NCBI GenBank assembly: GCA_903919125.1
Contig: CAIXGS010000048.1
Location: 1 to 64,000, forward strand
Source: an uncultured Spartobacteria bacterium
Lineage (GTDB): Bacteria > Verrucomicrobiota > Verrucomicrobiia > Chthoniobacterales > Chthoniobacteraceae
Length of the DNA: 64,000 nt
Reading direction: 5' to 3'
In this document: one piece after another, positions 1 through 6,934 of the stretch
Numbering within the stretch: the stretch's first letter is position 1
Layout: the number at the start of each line of letters is the position of its first letter
Notes under the pieces: model-generated
What the model saw: the letters and a program-made list of their open reading frames with translations, nothing else
Told to the model about the DNA's origin: nothing
Databases searched by the model: none
Translations under genes and position numbers: made by a program

Positions 1-91
1 CCAGCAGCCAGCAGCCAGCAGCCAGCAGCCAGCAGCCAGCAGCCAGCAGCCAGCAGCCAGCAGCCAGCAGCCAGCAGCCAGCAGCCAGCAG
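1..91. repeat. Heptanucleotide tandem repeat (CCAGCAG)x13
   Basis: Thirteen perfect head-to-tail copies of CCAGCAG run from the first base of the window, so the array may extend further upstream. Seven is not a multiple of three, so copy-number change would shift any reading frame crossing it. On the plus strand none of the three frames of the repeat contains a stop. It resembles the short tandemly repeated heptamers known from cyanobacteria, but this comparison is only by type. The array has no spacers and is not a CRISPR. Confidence 0.97.
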
Positions 92-186
92 CTCTGACGC
101 TGCTCAGTCCTCGTACATTCAATTTTAGTCGGGTACCACTGGGGGCGCGACGAGGCAGCCAAGAGGGCGGACGGACTCAATCGGCA

Positions 187-648
187 TTGGGCGTTCTTAC
201 GGGATCAGGTCAGGCAGCGGTCCAAACGCTGGAAAAGTTAGCGCGGCAGCGAAAACTGGGGGTTGTTCCACTGCGAATTTCCGTAAAGCGGCTCCGTGCG
301 CGTCATGGGGCAACGGTAGTCGGCTCTATCATGCGCCGAATCAAACAGGCAGATGTTCTGATCTTCGACATCTCCGGGGCCCATCGGAACGTCCACTTTG
401 AACTCGGCTGTGCCCTTGCAATGAAAGGGCTAGATTCAGAGAGATTCTACGTGTTTTCAGATTCGTCGGACATCGCATCTGACTTGTCTGCGCTAATGCT
501 CACGAAATACGAGCGACTTCCCGACGGCGCTCAGAAGGCGTTTGCCAAGCTTGAGGATTTTCGCGGCTTTCGGGCGGCTCTGATGGGCACGCTCAGACAA
601 ATCGCAGAAGAGCGTGGAATGTTAGGAACGGCAAGGAACGCATTCTAA
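187..648 (+). CDS. Nucleotide-binding (TIR-like / deoxyribosyltransferase-like) domain protein, probably 5'-truncated
   Basis: The 153-residue reading frame contains a stretch ADVLIFDISG followed by NVHFELGCALAMKG (residues about 57-85). This is the signature seen in predicted nucleotide-binding proteins of the TIR-like/nucleoside 2-deoxyribosyltransferase-like fold, where an Asp follows a beta strand and Asn-Val-x-x-Glu-Leu-Gly starts a helix. The usual first beta strand of such proteins (a short hydrophobic run ending in a Pro or Ser) is not visible. The frame stays open upstream into the heptamer array, and the first in-frame start codon used here is TTG without a convincing ribosome site. 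A rearranged or truncated gene is therefore likely. Some relatives act in anti-phage defence, but no function can be assigned here. Confidence 0.5.
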   Translation: MGVLTGSGQAAVQTLEKLARQRKLGVVPLRISVKRLRARHGATVVGSIMRRIKQADVLIFDISGAHRNVHFELGCALAMKGLDSERFYVFSDSSDIASDLSALMLTKYERLPDGAQKAFAKLEDFRGFRAALMGTLRQIAEERGMLGTARNAF

Positions 649-744
649 GCCGAGGAAGAAAACGACGACGCCACACCGTAGACAAATGAATTTTTCAAGC
701 AACCAAATCCACTATTCCGATCAAATTCAATAATCCTAAAATTT

Positions 745-1602
745 ATGAGCAAACTAATCAAATGCAAATCCTGTGAAACTGAGATCGCTAGCGATTCCAA
801 AGCGTGTCCAAAATGTGGTTCCCCTAATAAGAAAAGAGGGTGTTTAAGTATAGTTTTTGGCAGCCTTATTCTGGTTATTGGAGTTGCAGCTCTAATTTCT
901 GCGGCATCTACTAAAGACGGCAATGAAAGCGCCGAGTCTGAAACAAAAGAGGGTGGTGCTTCAGTTTCCAGCAAGAAAGTAAACGACACCTCACCGAAGG
1001 GTAAAGAAAAAACAGTTGAATCCGCGAATGAACGCGAAAAACTGAAAGTGAAGGGCCTGTATATTGGAATGAAATCTGATCAGTTTATGGAAGCGATCAT
1101 TCCAATCATCAAAGAAATTTGCCTTCGCGAAAACTCAGCATTCAAGGTTGACGATGTATTCGATTCCGAGGGGCATTTTTGGGAAGACGTTATTTCCTCT
1201 CGTCGCAGCATAATTAATGGAGAAGAATTAATAGTAATATCACCAAGGATAAAAGAATCCGATGGAACGTTTAAGCACGAAACCGTAATAGATTTCACTC
1301 ACTCGGAAGAAGGTTATGTTTCTTATTTCAAACTTCGTCCTGTGTGCTTCAATACGGAGTCGTTTGATCCAAAAGTTTTTGTACCGGAATTTATTAAAGC
1401 TTATAAACTAGCATTAATTGCTCCAAAAGCTATACTCAAAAGTGGCGGTGTAGAGTTTTTAAAACCTTGGTCATGCGCGTTGCCTTTCGGCGTTAAAGTT
1501 ACCATATTTTCCGGCGTTGAATTAATGAAAATAACATCTGAAGCTGAAGAAGCTGCTGCAAACGCTAAGAAGATTAACGATGCAAAAAAAGCCTTGAATT
1601 AG
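745..1602 (+). CDS. Zinc-ribbon, single-pass membrane protein of unknown function
   Basis: The 285-residue protein starts with a zinc ribbon formed by two CxxC pairs (C7/C10 and C21/C24). A transmembrane segment follows at about residues 32-54. Next comes a Lys/Glu/Ser-rich linker (about 55-100), then an unrecognised domain of about 180 residues with alternating hydrophobic strands. The C-terminal tail is Ala/Lys/Glu-rich. Cytoplasmic zinc-ribbon plus membrane-anchor proteins of this design are common but functionally diverse. The gene is clearly AT-richer than its surroundings and uses A/T-ending codons, a sign of recent acquisition. It lies 16 bp before the next gene and could be co-transcribed with it. 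Confidence 0.75.
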   Translation: MSKLIKCKSCETEIASDSKACPKCGSPNKKRGCLSIVFGSLILVIGVAALISAASTKDGNESAESETKEGGASVSSKKVNDTSPKGKEKTVESANEREKLKVKGLYIGMKSDQFMEAIIPIIKEICLRENSAFKVDDVFDSEGHFWEDVISSRRSIINGEELIVISPRIKESDGTFKHETVIDFTHSEEGYVSYFKLRPVCFNTESFDPKVFVPEFIKAYKLALIAPKAILKSGGVEFLKPWSCALPFGVKVTIFSGVELMKITSEAEEAAANAKKINDAKKALN

Positions 1603-1618
1603 GACGTAATCTTAAATT

Positions 1619-2329
1619 ATGAATGCCAAAAAATCCGACAAAGACAACGTGGACCACCGCCGTGTGTTAGAAACACTACTCGCGGCCTACATGGAACCAG
1701 CCTTTGGCTCTCTCCCAAAACGTGAAGTCGATCTTAAGTTTCTCGAAGCTCTGGAGTCTGTTGGCAGGATACCGAAAGAGCCAACGATCTACGACCTCGT
1801 GACAACCTTACGGATCACGCGTGGCAAAGCACGGGCGCTTCTTTATGATTGGGAGCTACGAAGGTCGACCCCTGACAGCATCAGAGAAAAAGCTATAGCC
1901 GTATTAAAGCGTCCTGTTTTCGAAAACAAAGGCAAGACGCTATCATTAGAGATTGAGAATCCTCTAGTATCAGACTGGATTCGCGAACAAGCTAAAATCC
2001 ATCGTTTTATCGCCGATGGAACATTCTCTCCAACCCTGATCACGATGCCGATAAGCGGCTTTATTCTGATCATAGAATCCATTTTGGATGAGGCTCATAA
2101 AAAGGAAGTTCGCAAGGCGTTAGTCAAAGCTGGTGCCAAAGATGGAAGTTTTACCAGTGTCATGGGGAGCGCCTTGGAACATGTCGCTACCAAAGTCATC
2201 GGCGAAGCAGGAGAAGCTGTTGCAGCTCAAGCAATGAGTTACTTGACGCCTCTATTTTCTGAAGTCGGGGCATCGGTTACGACTGAAATTCCAAAGCTAT
2301 TTGGACCTCTATTTGGACCAAAGAATTGA
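1619..2329 (+). CDS. Hypothetical protein with N-terminal winged-helix-like region
   Basis: I do not recognise the 236-residue product as a named family. Residues about 25-75 (LPKREVDLKFLEAL, then YDLVTTLRITRGKARALLYDWELR) look like a helix-turn-helix-type domain in which the second half would be the recognition region. The middle part (about 140-160) has a hydrophobic helix, ISGFILIIESILD. The C-terminal 70 residues are Ala/Gly/Val-rich and amphipathic. It follows the zinc-ribbon gene closely and ends just before a dispersed repeat block. A regulatory or membrane-associated role is possible, but this is inference. Confidence 0.65.
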   Translation: MNAKKSDKDNVDHRRVLETLLAAYMEPAFGSLPKREVDLKFLEALESVGRIPKEPTIYDLVTTLRITRGKARALLYDWELRRSTPDSIREKAIAVLKRPVFENKGKTLSLEIENPLVSDWIREQAKIHRFIADGTFSPTLITMPISGFILIIESILDEAHKKEVRKALVKAGAKDGSFTSVMGSALEHVATKVIGEAGEAVAAQAMSYLTPLFSEVGASVTTEIPKLFGPLFGPKN

Positions 2330-2346
2330 GTCGACCATCTGAGCAG

Positions 2347-2654
2347 GAACGAAAAGTGTCTTTCCCCTGTGTCTGCTCTGTGTCTGCTGTTTTCCAGCCC
2401 CAACGGGGCGACCTGCGCTAGCCCCAGGCAGCGCCTAGGGAAACTCACCCCAAATGAACCGAGCCCTGTCAGGGCGCGATAAGGCCTTGTAATTTAGGGC
2501 GCACCCTTCAGGGCTCCCCGCGCTTGCATATCTTCCTAGGGCGTTGCCCTAGGCTATATTAGATCGCCCCTTTGGGGCTTCTTTGGGGCTTGAGGAACGA
2601 AAAGTGTCTGTCCCTTGTGTCTGAACGAAAAGTGTCTGTCCCCTGCGGTTCACT
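2347..2654. repeat. Dispersed palindromic repeat block, copy A
   Basis: The block begins and ends with the 19-base motif ACGAAAAGTGTCTGTCCCC or a one-base variant (near 2349, 2597 and 2625). Between these lie several short inverted repeats: CCCC-aac-GGGG, a CCAGGC/GCCTAGG pair, GCCCTGtcaGGGC and the perfect hairpin CCTAGGGC-gtt-GCCCTAGG at 2535-2553. It matches copy B at 2818-3087 almost base for base, except that copy A carries an extra internal repeat of the GGGGCTT and GAACG unit. Short open frames here are by-products of the repeat and not genes. Confidence 0.93.
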
Positions 2655-2817
2655 TCCTCCGTTGAGAGGTGCGAGCTTGAGTTTTATCGTCAATTCGGGC
2701 AACGGAGCACTCTCGCTCGGTGTAGCGACTCTGGCACCTGATGAAGCGGCTCGGACTGAATGAAACAGGCTGTAATTCCGGCTTTCCGTCTTTCCAGATT
2801 TCCGGCGGTGGAATGGG

Positions 2818-3087
2818 GAACGAAAAGTGTCTGTCCCCTGTGTCTGCTCCTGTGTCTGCTGTTTTTCAGCCCCAACGGGGCGACCTGCGCTAGCCCTAGG
2901 CAGCGCCTGGGGAAACCCACCCCCAATGAACCGAGCCCTGTCAGGGCGCGATAAGGCCCTGTAATTTAGGGCGCACCCTTCAGGGCTCCCCGCGCTTGCA
3001 TATCTTCCTAGGGCGTTGCCCTAGGCTATATTAGATCGCCCCGTTGGGGCTTGAGGAACGAAAAGTGTCTGTCCCCTGCGGTTCACT
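2818..3087. repeat. Dispersed palindromic repeat block, copy B
   Basis: This is the second copy of the block at 2347-2654. It shares the flanking ACGAAAAGTGTCTGTCCCC motif (near 2820 and 3058), the same order of inverted repeats including CCTAGGGC-gtt-GCCCTAGG at 3007-3025, and the same right end TGCGGTTCACT. About 165 bp of unrelated sequence separates the two copies. The structure is that of a REP-like or non-autonomous element, although no transposase lies nearby. Confidence 0.93.
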
Positions 3088-3138
3088 CAAAAGACGGCGA
3101 CCCACGGCAGCACTCAAACATTGACGCGTGTTCCAAAA

Positions 3139-3512
3139 ATGATACATTTCCGGAAGGTGTCAGATTCTTGTCCTCTATCAGTCGTCTTTTTTCGCTCAGA
3201 AACCGGCAGAGAACCTGTGCGGGAATGGCTCAAGTCGCTGCAGGAAAGTGAGCGGCGGGCGATTGGCTAGGATCTGGAAACTTTGCAATTCCGCTGGCCT
3301 CTTGGAATGCCGCTGGTTCGGAGTCTGGGAGACGGACTATGGGAATTGCGCTCGAATTTACCGATCGAATAGCCCGCTGTCTTTTTTATGTGCCGCACGG
3401 GCGAATCGTGCTGCTGCACGGATTTATCAAGAAAACGCAGAAAACACCAACCGAGGACAAGGCTCTGGCCTTGAAGAGAAAAGATGCACACACCCAATCT
3501 GAATCCCACTAA
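3139..3512 (+). pseudogene. Broken HigB-type toxin (phage Gp49-like/RelE superfamily)
   Basis: Read in two frames, the sequence gives a full Gp49-like toxin. It starts MIHFRK at 3139, continues FFRSETGREPVREWL, then WPLGMPLVRSLGDGLWELR, and after a frame change IARCLFYVPHGRIVLLHGF and IKKTQKTPTEDKALALKRK. A TAG stop at 3268-3270 replaces a codon that is normally Glu or Asp in this family. A one-base loss near 3370 moves the second half into another frame. The total length, 374 bp, is one base short of 125 codons, which fits a single-base deletion. The end overlaps the antitoxin gene by 29 bp, as in intact higBA operons. The toxin cannot be made as a full-length protein. Confidence 0.85.
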
Positions 3513-3795
3513 AAACCCGCATGATGGAAGCACTCTAGATGATTTCCTTCTTGAAGAAGGTATCCTTGAGGAAATTGAAGCTGCCGCTATCAAGCGGGCG
3601 ATAGCCCTCAAGATCGTTGACCTCATGCGTGAAAAAGACGTTCCAAAGGTTTCGATGGCGAAGCAGATGCGAACGTCGCGGGCGGCACTAGACCGACTGC
3701 TCGACCCAGAAAACACATCTGTCACACTGGCAACTTTGACGCGTGCAGCACACGCGCTCGGTAGGAAAATCAAAATCGATCTGGTGCCTGCATAG
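3484..3795 (+). CDS. higA: XRE-family antitoxin (HigA-like)
   Basis: The 103-residue product carries a helix-turn-helix domain in its C-terminal half (IVDLMREKDVPKVSMAKQM, then TSRAALDRLLDP, and TLATLTRAAHALGRKIKIDL). It also has an acidic N-terminal helix (DDFLLEEGILEEIEAAAIKR). This is the layout of antitoxins paired with Gp49-like toxins. These proteins normally neutralise the toxin by binding it and repress their own operon. The start ATG lies inside the 3' end of the toxin gene. The reading frame is intact although the toxin is not, so this is an orphan antitoxin. Confidence 0.85.
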   Translation: MHTPNLNPTKNPHDGSTLDDFLLEEGILEEIEAAAIKRAIALKIVDLMREKDVPKVSMAKQMRTSRAALDRLLDPENTSVTLATLTRAAHALGRKIKIDLVPA

Positions 3796-4043
3796 GAAAG
3801 GAGCCGCCGCGACGACCGAACACAGAAACGCCATGAGGGTGTGGGAGGGATCGAATTTGGAGTGGCATGTGAGAATGACATGGTCTCTTTGAGCTTCTGC
3901 ACGAGACCTAGGGTGAAAAGAGGAACGCGTCGTTCTGTGCAGAGGTTGAGGTTATTTTTTGTGCGGTAACTCTCTTTAACCGAACCCTCACTAACAGAAC
4001 GATGCCTTTTCAACTTCTGAGTTCGGGATTACAGAAGTATGAG

Positions 4044-5162
4044 ATGTCTAAAACTTTTAAAGCTCTCGGGGTCCGTGGGGACCTGATTCGTGGGATCGAA
4101 GAACTCGGGATTCACTCGCCGAGCCCTATTCAAGAAGAGGCGATTCCTTTTCTACTCCAGAACGGGAGCGACTTCATTGCGCAGGCCCAGACCGGCACGG
4201 GGAAAACGGCGGCCTTCGGCTTGCCGCTACTCACGCGCATCGACACTAAAGTTCGGGACATTCAGGCTGTGGTGGTGGCGCCCACTCGCGAGCTTGCCAA
4301 ACAGATTGGTAAACAGCTGTTTCGATTCACCAAACACTGCACGGAAAAGATTTTCGTAGAGGTGCTCACAGGCGGCGATGATATTGAGCGGCAGGTCTCT
4401 GCGCTTCAGCGACCCACCCACGTGGTGGTGGTCACTCCGGGCCGTCTTGTCGATCTGCTCGGTCGCAAGGCGCTCTCTCTGGACGCCGTCCAACTGCTCG
4501 TCCTCGATGAGGCTGACGAAATGCTCACCCTAGGGTTCAAACACGAAGTGGCCCTGATTTGCGAGAAGACTCAAGGACGGCGCGCCACTTGGCTCTTCTC
4601 GGCGACCATTCCCGACGGCGTGCAACGGTTGATCACAGATTATATGTCCCCCAAGCCGCACGTCCTCAAAGTGGACCACCGGCATGTGGTCAACCGAGAC
4701 ATCGAGCACCGCTTCATGGTGTGTGCGGTGAAGCAAAAGTTGAGCAGGATCTCCGAGTTTTTGCGCAGGCAAGGCGCAGAGCGGGGCGTGATTTTTTGCA
4801 GGACAAAAGCCGGCGCCACCACGCTAGGCGCAGAATTAGCGGCAGAGGGACACGCCGTGGGAGTCCTGCAGGGCGACTTGATGCAGTTGGAACGGGACAA
4901 AGTTCTGCGCTCTTTTCGCAAGGGCCGCTTTCAATTCCTGATTGCCACGGATGTCGCCGCTCGGGGGATCGACGTGGAAGGGCTCGCGTTTGTCATTCAC
5001 CATCAGTTGCCGGACCAAATCGAACACTACACGCACCGCAGCGGGAGAACGGGCAGAGCGGGGCGCCCGGGTGTTTCAATTGCGCTGATTGGCCAACGGG
5101 AAAAGATCGACATCGAACAGCTCGGCAAGCGGCTTGGTCTGAGTTTTATGGAGATGCGTTAA
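4044..5162 (+). CDS. DEAD-box ATP-dependent RNA helicase
   Basis: The 372-residue product has all core motifs of DEAD-box helicases: the Q motif (F5, then SPSPIQ to Q30), Walker A AQTGTGKT (48-55), PTREL (80-84), TPGR (131-134), DEAD (155-158) and SAT (186-188). In the second RecA domain it has ATDVAARGID and HRSGRTGRAG. It unwinds short RNA duplexes with ATP, usually in ribosome assembly or RNA decay. The protein stops soon after the helicase core, with no basic tail, so it is a minimal RhlE-like enzyme. The start ATG at 4044 has AGAAG six bases upstream; an in-frame ATG at 4002 would add 14 residues and lacks a ribosome site. The 200 bp upstream leader shows nothing clear. Confidence 0.95.
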   Translation: MSKTFKALGVRGDLIRGIEELGIHSPSPIQEEAIPFLLQNGSDFIAQAQTGTGKTAAFGLPLLTRIDTKVRDIQAVVVAPTRELAKQIGKQLFRFTKHCTEKIFVEVLTGGDDIERQVSALQRPTHVVVVTPGRLVDLLGRKALSLDAVQLLVLDEADEMLTLGFKHEVALICEKTQGRRATWLFSATIPDGVQRLITDYMSPKPHVLKVDHRHVVNRDIEHRFMVCAVKQKLSRISEFLRRQGAERGVIFCRTKAGATTLGAELAAEGHAVGVLQGDLMQLERDKVLRSFRKGRFQFLIATDVAARGIDVEGLAFVIHHQLPDQIEHYTHRSGRTGRAGRPGVSIALIGQREKIDIEQLGKRLGLSFMEMR

Positions 5163-5189
5163 AGCGCCTGTGGAGCTTGGCAGCGAGTC

Positions 5190-6644
5190 TCAGGTCAGAC
5201 CGGGAATGGGTTGCCCTTCGTAGAGTGAGTGCGGGCGCTGCAGCGGATCTTTCCAGTCCATGCTCGCGGGGATTCCCAACGCCTGATAAATTGTCGCCGC
5301 AAGATTTTCAGGCCGCTGTGGATCACGAATCGGGTAGGCGCCTTTTGCATCTGTTTCACCGATTACCGTTCCACCCCGTATCCCACCGCCGGCCAGAAAC
5401 ACGGTTTGGGAAGCGCCCCAGTGATCGCGGCCTGGGAGTTTTGCGCTGGGCAGCTTCGAAATCTTTGGGGTGCGGCCGAACTCGCTACCCATGACTACGA
5501 GTGTTTCGGAGAGCAGTCCCGAAGCTTCCAGGTCGTCTAGAAAAGCGCTCACGGCGCGATCCATGGGCGGGAGCAGGAAGTCTTTGAGGTTCGGGAACGC
5601 CGCCTGATGGGTATCCCAGGATTCGTTGTTTCCAAGATTGACCTGCACCATGCGCATTCCTGTTTCAAGAAGGCGGCGCGCCATAATCAGCGAGCATCCG
5701 AAACTATTATTGCCGTAACGCTCCAAAACCGAGGGTGCTACAAGGCTCATATCGAAGGCGTCCCGTACCGAGCCGTTGGTGATCAGAGACACAGCCGCCT
5801 CGCGGTAACGATCAAAAGCAGAATCCTCGATACTCGCCACCAAACGTTGAGACTGCCGCTCCAAGGATTGGCGAAGCGCCACTCGGTCCAAGAGTCGCTC
5901 ATGTGTAAGTCCCTGTGGAAGAGCAAGGTGAGGCGCCTGAAAAGAAACTGAACTGTCCGTCTGCGCTCCCTTTTCGTGGTGAAAGAGGTATTGGGGAAAG
6001 GCGCCGTAATGCTGAGGGTGGTAAGGCGACATTTCTAAAAACCACGGGTCGTGTTGTTTGCCAAGCTGCCCAGCAAACTGGCCCGGAATAAAACGGCCCT
6101 CGCGGTGTTGAAGCTTGTCGGGCAGGACTAAGGCGGGAGGGAGGTTGTTTCGAGCGGGCAGCAAGTGACCCGCCAAAGCCACGATGCTCGGCCAGTCCGA
6201 TTCCTTGGCCTTGGCCGGATCAAAACCTAGAGGCAGCTCGCTCCTGCCGGTGAGCATAATATGATGGGCCGCCGAGTGGTCATTGCTGGGGTGGGTAAGC
6301 GAACGCACCAGTGCGTATTTGTGCGCGCGCCGCGCCAGTAGCGGAAGATGCTCGCAGATTTGAATGCCGTCAGCACTGGTGGAGATGGCGTTAAATTCGC
6401 CGCGAAACTCCAGAGGAGCGTTAGGCTTCATGTCGAAACTTTCGTGCTGCGCCAATCCGCCTGAAAGGAAGATGTAGACCACGGACTTTGCCCTTCCAGC
6501 CGCGCGGGGAAGGCCGTCCGCAGCGGAAGTCTCGGCCATCGCTCGGAGAGCCGAAAGATGATTCATACCCAAGCCCAGCAGGCTGATTGCACCGGCTTGG
6601 ATGGAATGGCGGCGCGACATACCGTGGGGGGATAAGACGTCCAT
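5190..6644 (-). CDS. DUF1501 domain-containing protein, Tat-exported
   Basis: The protein belongs to the DUF1501 family (alkaline phosphatase/sulfatase-like fold). Visible blocks are VYIFLSGGLAQHESFDMKP, HEHLPLLARRAHKYALVRSL-type sequence, MVQVNLGNNESWDTH, VVMGSEFGRTPK and GRDHWGASQTVFLAGGGI. The N-terminus has a twin-arginine signal (SRRHSIQAG, residues about 10-18), so it is probably folded before export. DUF1501 genes usually travel with PSD1-type cytochrome genes in Planctomycetota and Verrucomicrobiota; here no PSD1 gene is adjacent. The ATG at 6644 is preferred over a TTG at 6680, which would add 12 cysteine-containing residues before the signal. It is convergent with the helicase gene, 27 bp away. 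The biochemical activity is unknown. Confidence 0.88.
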   Translation of the reverse strand: MDVLSPHGMSRRHSIQAGAISLLGLGMNHLSALRAMAETSAADGLPRAAGRAKSVVYIFLSGGLAQHESFDMKPNAPLEFRGEFNAISTSADGIQICEHLPLLARRAHKYALVRSLTHPSNDHSAAHHIMLTGRSELPLGFDPAKAKESDWPSIVALAGHLLPARNNLPPALVLPDKLQHREGRFIPGQFAGQLGKQHDPWFLEMSPYHPQHYGAFPQYLFHHEKGAQTDSSVSFQAPHLALPQGLTHERLLDRVALRQSLERQSQRLVASIEDSAFDRYREAAVSLITNGSVRDAFDMSLVAPSVLERYGNNSFGCSLIMARRLLETGMRMVQVNLGNNESWDTHQAAFPNLKDFLLPPMDRAVSAFLDDLEASGLLSETLVVMGSEFGRTPKISKLPSAKLPGRDHWGASQTVFLAGGGIRGGTVIGETDAKGAYPIRDPQRPENLAATIYQALGIPASMDWKDPLQRPHSLYEGQPIPGLT

Positions 6645-6934
6645 ATTCAAGCATTTATTACAGTGCTTCCCGCAAGTCAATCAACCCCTTTCCTGCTTTT
6701 GTCCCACACACTTTGTGACACAGGTCCTCTCTGAAGTTGTTGGCCCCCTCGCCTAGGGCGTTGCGCAACCAGATCGCGCAAAGTCTAAAAGTTCAACCCA
6801 ACCATTCATCCAATGGATGGTGGATATCATGCAAAACTCTAAAGTTTAGACGGCTTGCGGGATTACCTCGCCGGATTACGATTGCTTCTCTATCCAAGAA
6901 GACTCGTTCCGTTATCCCCAACACCTCAGAAGCA

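Noticed and set aside
1-91. CRISPR array
   Set aside because: The units are direct head-to-tail heptamers without spacers.
98-241. Short plus-strand frame ending in YHWGRDEAAKRADGLNRH and SKRWKS
   Set aside because: It reads like the end of a gene but begins right after a stop beside the repeat, has no start codon of use and matches no family I know.
2239-2954. Several open frames of 60-78 codons on both strands
   Set aside because: They are produced by the palindromic repeat blocks and recur in both copies; no coding pattern remains outside the repeat.
3248-3502. 84-codon frame in the toxin region
   Set aside because: It is an alternative frame of the broken HigB toxin; the family matches lie in the other two frames.
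4559-5494. 311-codon plus-strand frame across the helicase and DUF1501 genes
   Set aside because: It is a shadow frame; composition is Arg/Pro-rich and two real genes cover the same bases.
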